A stretch of 44,943 bases of DNA from contig NZ_MTAV01000007.1 of NCBI RefSeq assembly GCF_002154695.1, positions 1-44,943 on the forward strand. Direction: 5' to 3'. Below, one piece after another: positions 6,836 through 16,396 of the stretch. The notes beneath the pieces are model-generated. The model had not been told where the DNA came from, searched no databases, and was given only the letters and a program-made list of their open reading frames with translations. Source of the DNA: Nostoc sp. T09. Its GTDB lineage: Bacteria; Cyanobacteriota; Cyanobacteriia; Cyanobacteriales; Nostocaceae. Each line of letters begins with the position of its first letter. Within the stretch, counting starts at the first letter, position 1. The position numbers were made by a program, and so were the translations under genes.

Positions 6836-9010
6836 TTAGCTGTTCTTGGCACCTACTGAAACTTCTGCTTCTGATTGTTCTTGAGGTGAAGAGGCTGGTA
6901 ATGGTTCAACTGATGCAGGCAAAGTCACAATGATGTCAGCACCATTAATCACAGCCCCTAAAAGTCCCAGTTCAGATTCAACCAATTGATCGATCGCCTC
7001 ACCTAACAAATTTTGTTGCGTATAGTTTGGTCGCGCCACAATTATCATAGCGTCACTGTAGGGTTGAATTAACAAAGGATCATTGGATAGGCTGAGAGGG
7101 CTGGTATCCAAAATTACTAAATCATAACGCTCTCGAACATCCTCCATTAACCGTCGCATTTCGCTTGATTCCAGAATTGCAGCAGATTGCCGCAAAGGTC
7201 CAGGGCTAGGCAGAATGTATAAATTTTCTACATCAGGAACTAAGCGGATACATTCACTGAGGCTGGCGTAATAGCGCAGAGGTTCAATATTCGCATCTGG
7301 GTCGGGAGTAACGTTTAAGGATGAACAACCAGAAGGCGATCGCAAATCTGTTTCAATAATTAAGGTTCTTTTCCCAGCACGGGCAGAAGCTATGCCTAAG
7401 TTATAAGCGCTTGTAGTCTTACCCTCAGATGTACTAACACTAGTAATCAAAACTACTTTGAGATTTTTACCACCTATACGCCGCATATTACTGCGGAACT
7501 TCTCATAAAACTCTAAATAAGGAGAATCTGGGGAAACTATAACTGGTATGGCTTCTTGATCCAAATCATCAATTGGTATTAAAGGTATTTCTCCTAACCG
7601 TGCGACTTCTCTTTGCTTCAGGCTTTCGCGGATATCCTCTCGGGTTTTGAAAGTACCTTCTAGTGAACCCAACAAGAAGATGACGCCGCCACCAATCACC
7701 AATCCCATAAAACCACCTACAGCCAATGTCACAGACATGCTTTTAGGTTTGACAGTATCGGCAAGCACGGTTGGTGGTCTAGCAATACTGAGACTAGTGA
7801 CAGTTTCGGCTTCTGCGGTTTTTGCATCGGCTAGCTTCGCCTGCATTTTGTCATAGATAGCTTTTTTGAGTGCCACCTCTTGTTCTAAACGCGATCGCTC
7901 TAATTGTTTGTTAGGTATTAAAGAATATACCTGCCGCAATCGTGCCTCTTCTCTGACTTGTTGAGCTAATTGTTGTTGCAGCGTCTCTCTTTGGGTTTGC
8001 AAAGCCACCATCTGGTTTGCCAATTCTTGCCGTGCTGGATCTAAATTACTTTGAGCACGAATATTAGAGACATTGCCAGTCAACGGTGCTGCTGTACCGC
8101 CACCACCTACTACTTCAGCAGCACGTTGTTGTAGCAATTCCTCAGCAGCTTGTTTTTGACGCTGCAACTGAATCATTGTTGGATGTTCGGGGCGCAGATC
8201 TCTCCGGAGCACAGCAATTTGTGATTCAATTTGATAAATTTGCGATCGCAAGTTGGCCAGAATCGGATCGGCACTCAAAGCTGAAGAAACGTAAGCTTGA
8301 CCAACATTTAATCCTAACTTGTCCTGCAAACTGCGAATTTGGGCATCAATACCAGAAATAGTCAGTTTAATTTGACGTTGCTGAGTTTGACTATTAGTAA
8401 CCGCAGTTAGTAAGCTACCATTTTCCGATGCTAATATTGCCGGTCGCTCTCTGCGATCGTACTGTTCTAGCCTCCTTTCTGCTGCTTGCAGTTCCAACTT
8501 AGTCTGTGGTACACGTTCATTAATTTTTAGAATAATTGCTTTTAATCGGCCTGTATTAATATCACCACTGAGCTTGACCATTGCTTGCATCAATGCCTGC
8601 AATACCTCTACAGCTCGCTTGGAATTACTATCTTTATATTTAAGCTCGATGATGGTGGAATCTAATTGTCCAGTCCGAGGGTTTTTCTTAGGTATAGAAA
8701 TGGCGACACTTGCACCAATTGTTTTTGGTTTAACGTTAACTTTTGCTGATACAACTTCGATCAGCTGATCTGATAGCAAAACTTGTTCATTTAATTCCTG
8801 CCCTTGTTGTTGGATTTCACTACCAGTTGCAGAGAATGAAACTGGCGGACGATTGTAAGTAAGCGCAGCATTTGCTATATAGCTAGCTGGTGGTTCGGGT
8901 TGTACAGCCACCACCGTTGAAGCAGCTACAACTAAGGCAAAACTGGCTAATCCAATCCATTTATACTTTTCAAAAGCAATAATATAGCTTTTAACAATTG
9001 GTGGGGTCAT
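6836..9010 (-). CDS. Polysaccharide co-polymerase / Wzc-like tyrosine kinase (GumC-type, 724 aa)
   Basis: An inner-membrane protein that controls chain length and export of surface polysaccharide. It has an N-terminal Wzz region with a first membrane helix (about residues 17-35), a long periplasmic coiled coil (about 150-400, with a Gln-rich segment), a second helix (about 427-447, GGFMGLVIGGGVIFLLG), and a cytoplasmic ATPase domain. Walker A is SVSTSEGKTT (524-533), Walker A' is ETDLRSP (553-559) and Walker B is VILDTSP (632-638). Two oddities appear: the first Asp of Walker A' is Glu, and the tail after residue 663 has no Tyr, so the Tyr cluster that BY-kinases phosphorylate is missing. It lies downstream of the Wza-like gene. 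Confidence 0.9.
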   Translation of the reverse strand: MTPPIVKSYIIAFEKYKWIGLASFALVVAASTVVAVQPEPPASYIANAALTYNRPPVSFSATGSEIQQQGQELNEQVLLSDQLIEVVSAKVNVKPKTIGASVAISIPKKNPRTGQLDSTIIELKYKDSNSKRAVEVLQALMQAMVKLSGDINTGRLKAIILKINERVPQTKLELQAAERRLEQYDRRERPAILASENGSLLTAVTNSQTQQRQIKLTISGIDAQIRSLQDKLGLNVGQAYVSSALSADPILANLRSQIYQIESQIAVLRRDLRPEHPTMIQLQRQKQAAEELLQQRAAEVVGGGGTAAPLTGNVSNIRAQSNLDPARQELANQMVALQTQRETLQQQLAQQVREEARLRQVYSLIPNKQLERSRLEQEVALKKAIYDKMQAKLADAKTAEAETVTSLSIARPPTVLADTVKPKSMSVTLAVGGFMGLVIGGGVIFLLGSLEGTFKTREDIRESLKQREVARLGEIPLIPIDDLDQEAIPVIVSPDSPYLEFYEKFRSNMRRIGGKNLKVVLITSVSTSEGKTTSAYNLGIASARAGKRTLIIETDLRSPSGCSSLNVTPDPDANIEPLRYYASLSECIRLVPDVENLYILPSPGPLRQSAAILESSEMRRLMEDVRERYDLVILDTSPLSLSNDPLLIQPYSDAMIIVARPNYTQQNLLGEAIDQLVESELGLLGAVINGADIIVTLPASVEPLPASSPQEQSEAEVSVGAKNS

Positions 9011-9018
9011 AGAAAATT

Positions 9019-9064
9019 AGTCATTTGTCATTTGTGATCTGTCATTAGTCATTTGTCATTAGTT
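9019..9064. repeat. Heptameric short tandem repeats (GTCATTT) between the Wzc-like and Wza-like genes
   Basis: Consecutive GTCATTT / GTCATTA units. The same family recurs at about 29728, 31511, 42487 and 43367. The rest of the 175-base gap is C/T-rich with further low-complexity repeats (CTCCTTGTCTCC). Confidence 0.75.
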
Positions 9065-9185
9065 ATTTCCCCCCTTGTCCCTCCGAAGTTCTGATGCCTG
9101 CGGCAACCCCTTCGGTGTACGGAGGAAGCCTCTGCTCAGACTTCTCTCCTTGTCTCCTTTGCTCCCCATCTCCCTCATCTCCCCA

Positions 9186-10544
9186 CTACTTCGTCCCACC
9201 TGTAAAGAAGTCAAAGAAGCGAATAAAGCTCTGAACATTAAAGAATGGTTGCGTAATTGTACTGAGAGCATTAGTAATTCTACCAATGAGATTACGACCA
9301 ACCACAATAACATCATTATCTTGAAGCGGCACGTTTTGAGACATATCACCACCTAGAGCTTTTTTAGCATCAAGCCTCTGGGTAACAGCTTGACCTCTTT
9401 CGGGATCGAAGCGTACTAAAGCAATATCTCGGAGGTTAGCAGTGTCAAGATTAATTCCACCTAATGCATCGATAAATGTGCTGCCATTAGGTAGAAGTTG
9501 ATTTGCAATACCTCCTGCCGCGTAGTTTAAAACCCTGACTCTAATCTGTGGTATGGCTAAGGTTGAGCGAGCAATGAGATTGCGATCGTAACCATCATCA
9601 GTGCCGATTTCACGACGTGGGACAATTATGGCATCGCCATCTTGTAGTCGAAAATTAGGCACTGAACTACCATTTTGTAACGCTGTATAAAGGTCAACAG
9701 TTTGAGAAATCACAGAACCATCAACCAACCGCCTACGCACTTGCACTTGCCTGAGATCTGCGATCATAGTCGTTCCACCAGATGTCAGCAAGGCATCTGC
9801 AACGCGGGGTGTAGGCGATCCCATTGCATAAATCCCTGGCCGAAATACTTCGCCGCTAATCGTGACCTGAACTGGTCGTGGTGTTGCCAATGACGCTACC
9901 ACAATCGGATCTACTAAAATGCGACTTAAAGCTAAACGAATTTTTTCTTGTGCTTCTTCTACACTCAAGCCTTGTAAGGATAATGTTCCTACTTGCGGTA
10001 CTAAAATGTTACCTTCGGGATTAATTGCAGCTTGGAAGCTCAAATCTGGACGCTGCCCTGCTAATGATAAAACTACTACTGGTTCAACTACGTAACGATT
10101 GAGTAACAAGCGAATTTTTTCTTGTGCTTCTAGCAAAGTTAAACCTTGTAGCGACAATGTTTTGATTAGCGGTACTATGATGTTGCCTTCTGGATTAATT
10201 GCCGCTTGGAAGCTCAAATCTGGAAAGCGTTGAACCATGACACTAATGTTATCTCCTGCCCCTAAGCGATAAGGACCAGGAGGACGCTGAACCACAACGC
10301 TAATCGTATCTCCTGGCCCTAAAAGGTATCGATTGAGTTGAGGAGAAATTTCGTTATTTACAACCGCAGGTACAACGTCAGTAGGTGAGGAAAACGAGGC
10401 AGGTTGCCCTGATGATTGTTCTGGAGATATTACAGGCTGAGCAACAACGACTTGAAACGCTGTTGTCCAAAAAACACCTACCTGAAGGGTCACAAAACAT
10501 AGAGCGTTGAATGCACGCATATGAGAATTGTAAAATATAAACAT
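9186..10544 (-). CDS. Polysaccharide export protein, Wza-like with SLBB domains (452 aa)
   Basis: The outer-membrane or periplasmic channel partner of the Wzc-like protein. It has an N-terminal hydrophobic segment ending VVVAQP (signal peptide, cut near residue 35). Poly_export motifs follow, LGPGDTISVVVQR and LGAGDNISVMVQR (75-87 and 94-106). Then PDLSFQAAINPEGNI appears twice (108-122 and 166-180, spacing 58 residues), and later SLBB-type segments VTISGEVFRPGIY and IRVRVLNYAAG. The doubled export domain is an internal duplication, still visible in the DNA. No lipobox Cys is seen. The ATG at 10544 is used; a second ATG at 10520 (MRAFNAL) would give a neater signal peptide. Confidence 0.9.
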   Translation of the reverse strand: MFIFYNSHMRAFNALCFVTLQVGVFWTTAFQVVVAQPVISPEQSSGQPASFSSPTDVVPAVVNNEISPQLNRYLLGPGDTISVVVQRPPGPYRLGAGDNISVMVQRFPDLSFQAAINPEGNIIVPLIKTLSLQGLTLLEAQEKIRLLLNRYVVEPVVVLSLAGQRPDLSFQAAINPEGNILVPQVGTLSLQGLSVEEAQEKIRLALSRILVDPIVVASLATPRPVQVTISGEVFRPGIYAMGSPTPRVADALLTSGGTTMIADLRQVQVRRRLVDGSVISQTVDLYTALQNGSSVPNFRLQDGDAIIVPRREIGTDDGYDRNLIARSTLAIPQIRVRVLNYAAGGIANQLLPNGSTFIDALGGINLDTANLRDIALVRFDPERGQAVTQRLDAKKALGGDMSQNVPLQDNDVIVVGRNLIGRITNALSTITQPFFNVQSFIRFFDFFTGGTK

Positions 10545-10754
10545 TTATGCAGGAAAGCAAGACCCATTTGGAGTCTTGCTGAGTCGCTATTTTACTCTGT
10601 GAATACTTAAAATGTCTCTTATTACTACGAGAAATTACTATGTGCAAAAAGGATAAAATATTGCATGAATAAAAAGCGATCGCATCACTGCTAACATCTC
10701 AGCAAAAATCTGCGGTTTAACATCACACAACCTATCTCTGCACAAACGCACTCG

Positions 10755-11468
10755 TTAATTGCTCTGTAGGGGACCCGCCATTAATGCAGCTTGTACTGTC
10801 TGGCCAATAGATTCAGTTACAGTCCAAATTTTTTCTACCTCACCTAAAGGCTCCATTGGAACGAGAATTGTCACACCAACCCAAGGAACGCGCTGCTTAC
10901 GCCACTGTGCCAATTGATCTGCTAAAAACCAATGTAAAGGTGATGGGTGTCCTTCATTCGGTAAAGCATACCACTGCAATACTCCGAAAGTATCCTGTTT
11001 TGTAGAAGCGCGAAAGAACCTAGCTTGTACCTGACTTTCTCTAGGCTGTTTCACAGTAAATTGAGCCGAGCGATATTGAGCTATGTCCCACTTTCCCCAA
11101 CGCGACTTTCCCCAACCGTTAACTTCTGTCCACTCGACCTCAGGTTGATCCATTGGGCCATTTTGCGGTAGTAACAGCAGTATCGCTTGAGTTTGCGAAA
11201 CTTCTTTCTTAATTAGCTGTAGCGACCATTTATGTTCACCAATTTGTTGTTCCGCCTGTTCAATAGTTTGCCAACCAGGAAGACTTAACCCTGAGTAGCG
11301 TATGTGTTTCAATGCTTTCAGGCTAGTGATAGGTGGCGGCTGTTTCCATTGCCAGTGTCCTGTTAGGTATCCCGGAGCGCCTCCAATACCAAACAGCAGC
11401 AGCAACAATAAAAGCGCTACTACTTGAGTCCATTGGCTTTCCTTGAAAAACTTAGTTAAGGAAATCAT
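10755..11468 (-). CDS. Cyanoexosortase B system-associated protein
   Basis: About 237 aa with one N-terminal membrane helix (VVALLLLLLLFGIGGAPGYL, about 16-35) and a periplasmic domain. It begins about 100 bases after the cyanoexosortase B gene on the same strand. Trp-rich motifs (LPGWQTIEQ, VEWTEVNGWGKSRWGKW) resemble the EpsI-type partner proteins that accompany exosortases; I recall a family named for exactly this partner. The exact role is unknown, probably supporting sorting or glycan transfer. The ATG (MISLTKFF) at 11468 is chosen over an adjoining TTG. Confidence 0.8.
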   Translation of the reverse strand: MISLTKFFKESQWTQVVALLLLLLLFGIGGAPGYLTGHWQWKQPPPITSLKALKHIRYSGLSLPGWQTIEQAEQQIGEHKWSLQLIKKEVSQTQAILLLLPQNGPMDQPEVEWTEVNGWGKSRWGKWDIAQYRSAQFTVKQPRESQVQARFFRASTKQDTFGVLQWYALPNEGHPSPLHWFLADQLAQWRKQRVPWVGVTILVPMEPLGEVEKIWTVTESIGQTVQAALMAGPLQSN

Positions 11469-11575
11469 CAATAAAATTTGTGATATTTAGGCAAAAGTTT
11501 ACTTGGTAAGAAAACACTATGAGTGCAGTAGTATTACATAATCCTTATTGCGAAATGACTTATTTGACAAAGCTT

Positions 11576-12466
11576 CTAAGCCTCTGCTTCTGGTTGAGTT
11601 TCTGATGTTGAGAAATAGCTATTAATCCGATTCAGTAAAGGCACTAATACCAGCAACATACAACCAGAGTAGAGGTCGCCACCCCAACCTTCATGCAACC
11701 ATTTAAAAGCTGCTTCTTGACCTGTGCCATGAAAGAAGGTCAATGCAGTGTTGCGAAGGATATTGGCACTAATACTAATCACAACAGCAATCAACAAAAA
11801 CCAATTAGTTGTGCGACGTGAAGACAAAGCACCTGTCCAATAAAGCAGCATTAAGCTGACATACATGGTAGTAAACAACATTTTCAGCCCTGCACAATAA
11901 GGCGCAACTTCCACAATCCGTCCACCCACGTAAAGATTTACCCCATCAACAGTTACTTCCATACCAAACTGATTCAGTATGAAGCCAGCCGTACCAGCAA
12001 TGAAACTTTGTAAGGGTAAGGTGTAGGGAGCAATCAAGTAAGGTCCGGCTGTTGGGGTTGCAAAAAATACTAGCAGTAGAGGGAATCCTTGCAATTTCAC
12101 ACCTGGCATACCTTTGAACCACAAGCACAATCCGGCTAAAATGGCGGGGAAGGAAAGGTTAACCCACTCAGCTACACCGCTCAGATAAAAAACTCCCCCT
12201 ACTAAAAGCAGGACAGGGCCTAGAGGATGGATTATATCTGGTAGACGTTGCCATTGTTTGCGTTGTAGCCAAACTATGTAAGCGGCAAAAGGTAAACCAA
12301 TCAAACCGTGGCTAAAATATTCATGTTCTGTACTAATATTTTTGTGCAACCAACCATCTAGCCAGTGTAGTAACAGAGGCGCATAAAGTAGTACTAAAAC
12401 GCCTAGAATCGCTAAACTGAGCAGTTGTGGAGTGTTGCTATTTTTTACCTGTTGCTGGATTGCCAT
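11576..12466 (-). CDS. crtB: Cyanoexosortase B (CrtB), membrane transpeptidase-like sorting enzyme
   Basis: A polytopic membrane protein of about 296 aa with roughly eight hydrophobic helices. The exosortase triad is visible, numbered from the ATG at 12466: Cys191 in VAPYCAGLKM, Arg238 in SANILRNTAL and His258 in LHEGWGGDLYSG. Exosortases are thought to cleave proteins with PEP-CTERM-like tails and attach them to a cell-surface glycan. No PEP-CTERM protein is encoded in this window, so substrates must lie elsewhere. The neighbours are its associated protein and exopolysaccharide export genes, as expected. Confidence 0.9.
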   Translation of the reverse strand: MAIQQQVKNSNTPQLLSLAILGVLVLLYAPLLLHWLDGWLHKNISTEHEYFSHGLIGLPFAAYIVWLQRKQWQRLPDIIHPLGPVLLLVGGVFYLSGVAEWVNLSFPAILAGLCLWFKGMPGVKLQGFPLLLVFFATPTAGPYLIAPYTLPLQSFIAGTAGFILNQFGMEVTVDGVNLYVGGRIVEVAPYCAGLKMLFTTMYVSLMLLYWTGALSSRRTTNWFLLIAVVISISANILRNTALTFFHGTGQEAAFKWLHEGWGGDLYSGCMLLVLVPLLNRINSYFSTSETQPEAEA

Positions 12467-12580
12467 GATTTTAAGCAATTCAAAATTTAAAATTCAAGAT
12501 TTATTGCGCTTCGTATGTCAGTTGTCAATTATTTTTGGAGCTAGTTCAATACTCAATAACAAACGGCTATAGCTAGCAAC

Positions 12581-13744
12581 TTAAATGCACAACAACTGCT
12601 GTTCGCCACTTAAAGTAGATGTAATTGCTGCCACAACTTCTTGAATTTGTCCATTGCTTAAACCTGGGTACATAGGTAACGATAAAATTTGCTTTGCCAA
12701 CTTTTCTGCTTGAGGGAAATCTCCAATTTGATAGCCTAAATTGGTAAAGGCTGGTTGAAGGTGGCAAGGAATTGGGTAATGAATACCCGTTTGAATTCCA
12801 TCTGCTGTAAGTTGGTCTTGGATTTGCTGACGTGTTAAAGCACAGGAGTCATCAATTTTAATCACATAAAGATGGTAAATATGTCCTGTAACACTGTGAT
12901 TTTGTAGAGGGATAATACCAGCAGACGCTAAGGGTAATAATTCTTGATTATACTGCTGGGCAATACTGTAGCGATCGCAATTCCACTTGGATAAATATGG
13001 TAGCTTTTTTAGTAAGATTGCCGCTTGCAAAGTATCTAAGCGACTATTTGTACCCGCTTCAATATGAAAATACTTTTGAGATGCGCCGTAATTGCGCAAG
13101 CGCACCATTTTTTGGGCTACATCTGGATCTCGCGTTAATAGCATTCCTCCATCTCCAAATGCTCCCAAATTTTTACTGGGATAAAAGCTAAAAGCTGCTG
13201 CTATTCCCACTGAACCAGCACGATATCCATCTCGTTCTGCCAAGTGTGCTTGTGCTGCATCTTCAAAAATTAGCACTTGGTAGGTCTTGGCAAAGTCTAA
13301 TAGCTGTCGTGGCGACACCATCTGGCCATAAAGATGTACAGGGATAATTGCTTTAGTCTGAGGCGTAATTACTTTTGCTGCTGCTTCTAAGTCAATTAAA
13401 CCTGTTTGGGGATCGCAATCTACCAAAATCGGCTTTGCACCAACACGTAGCACTCCAATTAGGGTTGCAACAAAGGTATTAACAGGTAATAAAACCTCAT
13501 CGCCATTGCCAATATTACATGCTTGTAAGCCAAGTGCGATCGCATCGGTTCCTGATGCCACACCTACACCATATTCTGTACCAGATGCTGCTGCAAAGGC
13601 TGCCTCAAAATCTGATACTGCTTGCCCTAAAATAAAATCTCCTTGTCTTAATACAGCCTGTATTGCCTGTTCCAGTTGACTTTGAATTGGCAGATTTTGT
13701 AAATTAAGGTCTACAAAAGGAACTCTAATAACTTTTTTATTCAT
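12581..13744 (-). CDS. DegT/DnrJ/EryC1/StrS-family PLP-dependent sugar aminotransferase
   Basis: A full-length (387 aa) fold-type I aminotransferase. It has the substrate/cofactor motifs VASGTDAIALGL (63-74) and FEDAAQAHLAE (160-170, cofactor-binding Asp), and the PLP-binding Lys191 in FYPSKNLGAFGDGG. The downstream NSRLDTLQAAIL motif is also present. These enzymes aminate keto-sugar nucleotides used in surface glycans. It is the first gene of the minus-strand exosortase/export set, about 115 bases upstream of crtB, so it probably makes an amino-sugar for the exported polymer. The substrate is unknown. Confidence 0.92.
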   Translation of the reverse strand: MNKKVIRVPFVDLNLQNLPIQSQLEQAIQAVLRQGDFILGQAVSDFEAAFAAASGTEYGVGVASGTDAIALGLQACNIGNGDEVLLPVNTFVATLIGVLRVGAKPILVDCDPQTGLIDLEAAAKVITPQTKAIIPVHLYGQMVSPRQLLDFAKTYQVLIFEDAAQAHLAERDGYRAGSVGIAAAFSFYPSKNLGAFGDGGMLLTRDPDVAQKMVRLRNYGASQKYFHIEAGTNSRLDTLQAAILLKKLPYLSKWNCDRYSIAQQYNQELLPLASAGIIPLQNHSVTGHIYHLYVIKIDDSCALTRQQIQDQLTADGIQTGIHYPIPCHLQPAFTNLGYQIGDFPQAEKLAKQILSLPMYPGLSNGQIQEVVAAITSTLSGEQQLLCI

Positions 13745-14672
13745 TGGCAGATAGCCTCAAACTTTAGATAAAAAATTCTCTTTTAAGATAGCTAACTCTT
13801 TTATGGCTTATCTGCTACAAATAAGCAAACTATCTAGAATAAATTTGTTAATATTTGCATAATTTTGCATAAAACAAGTTTAAATAAAATTAGCTGGTCA
13901 GGGAGACAAATTAGCTCGAATTCAAAGATGTATATAGCTAAGTTAATAAATTAACAGTTTGTTTATAAGATTTTTTATGAGTTAAAAATTTAATATTTTT
14001 AAGACGATTAATCATATTTTTGTAAATTAAATACCTATAACTCATCTTCCAAAGGTTACTTTATTGATATTTTATTTTGTTATATTTTCAATCAAAGAAC
14101 GAGTGATTTAATAAGTTTTACTTATTTATTAATACAATTTTAATTTATATTTTTTCTTCAAGTACTTAAAAACCACCTTTCTCATAAAATCTGAGGTAAT
14201 ATTTCATATCTTTGATTTCTAAAAGATTAGTCTCAATACACTATTCTAAAACTTTTGTCACTATTATTCATGCTTCCAAACATTGCATTAGTTAACTTTA
14301 ATATCTAACTATTTTACTTAAATGAGAATTGAGCAAATATACAAAAAAATTACCTGTTCTACATAAGAATGGGGTAGATTTTATCCTCCTCCTTAGTGTT
14401 ATATTACCCAGCTTGAAAACAAAACTAACGCTGTCTAGTAGTAAAAGTTAAAGCAATACAGATTTCACCAGCGGTAACTAGAATATTTACTGACATTTGC
14501 TACGAACCGAGAGGCGATCAAACTATAAGTTGATCCTCAGGAGAGAAAATTTTTGTTGTCAGCTTGTTTATCGGAGGTGAAATTGGGGAATGCTTAAAAA
14601 TAGCAAATAATAACCCACAAACAGTGGTTATATAAACTACAGTATCGAGCAATTATCAAGGTAAAGGTGGCA
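13745..14672. other. Long AT-rich intergenic region between divergent genes
   Basis: About 930 bases, very AT-rich from 13780 to 14340, separating the aminotransferase operon and the GAF kinase-like gene. I see no ORF with coding character, no tRNA and no strong palindrome. It likely carries the promoters of both units. The unusual length makes an untranslated leader or small RNA possible, but nothing in the sequence proves one. Confidence 0.5.
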
Positions 14673-16226
14673 ATGGTAGAGCCTGAAAACAAACTATCTG
14701 CCCTAAAAGATGGTTGGACTTCCCAAGAAACAAGAGAAAAACAACGCCTCGAAGCATTGTCAGAATTAGGTTTGCGGCAATCAGAAACAATTCCTGTCTT
14801 TGAAGAAGCCACTCAAACTGCTGCTCATTTTTTGGAAGCACCGATTTCTATTTTGGGATTTGTAGATCAAGAACGTCATTGGTTCAAGTCAGCAGTAGGT
14901 TTATCTAGACTGGGACTAATGAATCATTTAGCGCAAAGCCGTCAATTATTACGCCGGGAATCTTTTTGCACCCAAGTGGTGGATAGTTTCCAATTTTTAG
15001 TGATTAATGATACACATAAAATTACTGATTCAGTACTGGCTTCTAGCAAGTTGATACAAGATTACGGCATTCGCGCTTATTTGGGAGCGCCATTGATTGA
15101 TGCGTCCGGCCATTGTTTAGGTGCATTGGCGGTGATGGATTTAGTGCCGCGTAACTTTACCACTCGAGATATTGAATTTTTACAAATCATAGCTCGTTGG
15201 AGCATGAGTGAGTTTGAGCGTAATCGACTGCTAAAAGCAAAGTCAGAAGTCAGTATTCCCAAAAATACAATTAGCTTATCATTCAGCGACGATAGTAGCA
15301 GTGAGATCAAAATTACCCCGCCTGTTTTAGCACAAGACTCTGTTTCTACTAAGCAACTAAAACTAGAACTCTTAGAACAGCTAACTCAGGAGTTACGTAC
15401 GCCTTTAACATCTGTACTAGGAATGGCTAGCGTCTTAGGACGTGAGATTTACGGACCTTTGACGACTAAGCAAAGAGAATATCTCGATATCATCCAACAC
15501 AGCGGTCGATATTTACTATCCTTGGTTAATGAAATTACCGAATTAGGAGCAATGGATGAAGGCTCAACCGATTTGAACCTAGCTCCTGTAGATATTGAGA
15601 TGGTATGCCAACAAGCTATCAATACTCTAGAAGAAGCTGTTAATCGCCGCGAGCAAGATATTCGCCTATCTATCGAACCTGGACACAGTCGCATTTGTCC
15701 TTTGGATAAAGATAAGGTGCGACAAATGCTGTATCACCTAATTTTTAGCGTGATTCAACTCTCTGCTACAGGTAGTGTGGTGCGCATTCATGTATCTTAC
15801 AAAGAAAATACACTTAACATTACGGTTTGGGTTTCCCATCCTTGGTTGGGAGACGGTATAACCGAGGTTGATCCTTATTTTCGCCTTAGCCCCTTGTCTT
15901 TACTGGAGCTTACAGGTGAGGCAGCAACCTATAATATTCATGCAGACAGCCATGAACTAGCAGGAAATTTACCGCTAGTAGTGGAAAAGTCAAAAAACTT
16001 GAGTGATTCTCACTCAGATGTCCTAACTCTAAATTCAGGGATAGATGTTACTCAGCCACATAGTAGTTTGTCTCGCGAAAGCTTAGGACTATTACTTAGC
16101 TGTCAGCTAGCAGAATTACACAGTGGACAAATTACGATTCAAGGTTCTCCAGAATCAGGATACCGCTATGTGCTGTCTTTGCCATTGCAAGTTGTGACTT
16201 CCACAGAAGCAGTTAATGATGTTTAA
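14673..16226 (+). CDS. GAF-domain histidine-kinase-like protein lacking the phospho-acceptor His (pseudokinase)
   Basis: About 517 aa, soluble. Order: N-terminal helix, GAF domain (about 28-180; ISILGFVDQERHWFKS, AYLGAPLIDASGHCLG), linker, HisKA-like helices, and a degenerate ATPase region. The H-box reads LTQELRTPLTSVLGMA; the normal HELRTPL His is Gln, encoded by CAG at 15387-15389. The N-box reads HLIFSVIQLSATGSVV without its Asn, the G1 box VWVSHPWLGDGI lacks the Asp, and the G2 box is reduced to SLGLLLSCQLAE. All catalytic boxes are therefore lost while the frame and fold are kept, suggesting a conserved non-catalytic sensor or adaptor. ATG 14673 is preferred over a GTG six bases upstream. 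Confidence 0.85.
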   Translation: MVEPENKLSALKDGWTSQETREKQRLEALSELGLRQSETIPVFEEATQTAAHFLEAPISILGFVDQERHWFKSAVGLSRLGLMNHLAQSRQLLRRESFCTQVVDSFQFLVINDTHKITDSVLASSKLIQDYGIRAYLGAPLIDASGHCLGALAVMDLVPRNFTTRDIEFLQIIARWSMSEFERNRLLKAKSEVSIPKNTISLSFSDDSSSEIKITPPVLAQDSVSTKQLKLELLEQLTQELRTPLTSVLGMASVLGREIYGPLTTKQREYLDIIQHSGRYLLSLVNEITELGAMDEGSTDLNLAPVDIEMVCQQAINTLEEAVNRREQDIRLSIEPGHSRICPLDKDKVRQMLYHLIFSVIQLSATGSVVRIHVSYKENTLNITVWVSHPWLGDGITEVDPYFRLSPLSLLELTGEAATYNIHADSHELAGNLPLVVEKSKNLSDSHSDVLTLNSGIDVTQPHSSLSRESLGLLLSCQLAELHSGQITIQGSPESGYRYVLSLPLQVVTSTEAVNDV

Positions 16227-16268
16227 TTAGGCCAAGTTACTAAATAGCATCATGAAGTGCGTACATCC

Positions 16269-16396
16269 TCCTGGTGAATCCTACCCTAGCCTTTGGCAAA
16301 CCGCGTACTCTGAAAATTCTGCTTAGGAATATCCCTAACGGAGTACGCGAGAGTTGTCTGCGATGGGAAAGCGTCTACAGCACTGCTTCACCAGGA
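16269..16396. repeat. Nested palindromic element in the 16227-16866 intergenic region
   Basis: The outer arms TCCTGGTGAA (16269-16278) and TTCACCAGGA (16387-16396) are perfect inverses. Inside, CGCGTACTC (16302-16310) pairs with GAGTACGCG (16341-16349), and between these TTAGG/CCTAA pair again. This is a cruciform-capable mobile or regulatory element of the kind scattered in Nostocales. The remainder of the 640-base gap before ictB shows no gene; an element resembling GAGACGCAAAGATGCAGAG lies near 16583. Confidence 0.75.

Noticed and set aside
9075-9356. ORFs on both strands around 9059-9356
   Set aside because: They overlap low-complexity intergenic repeats and the end of the Wza-like gene; no coding pattern.
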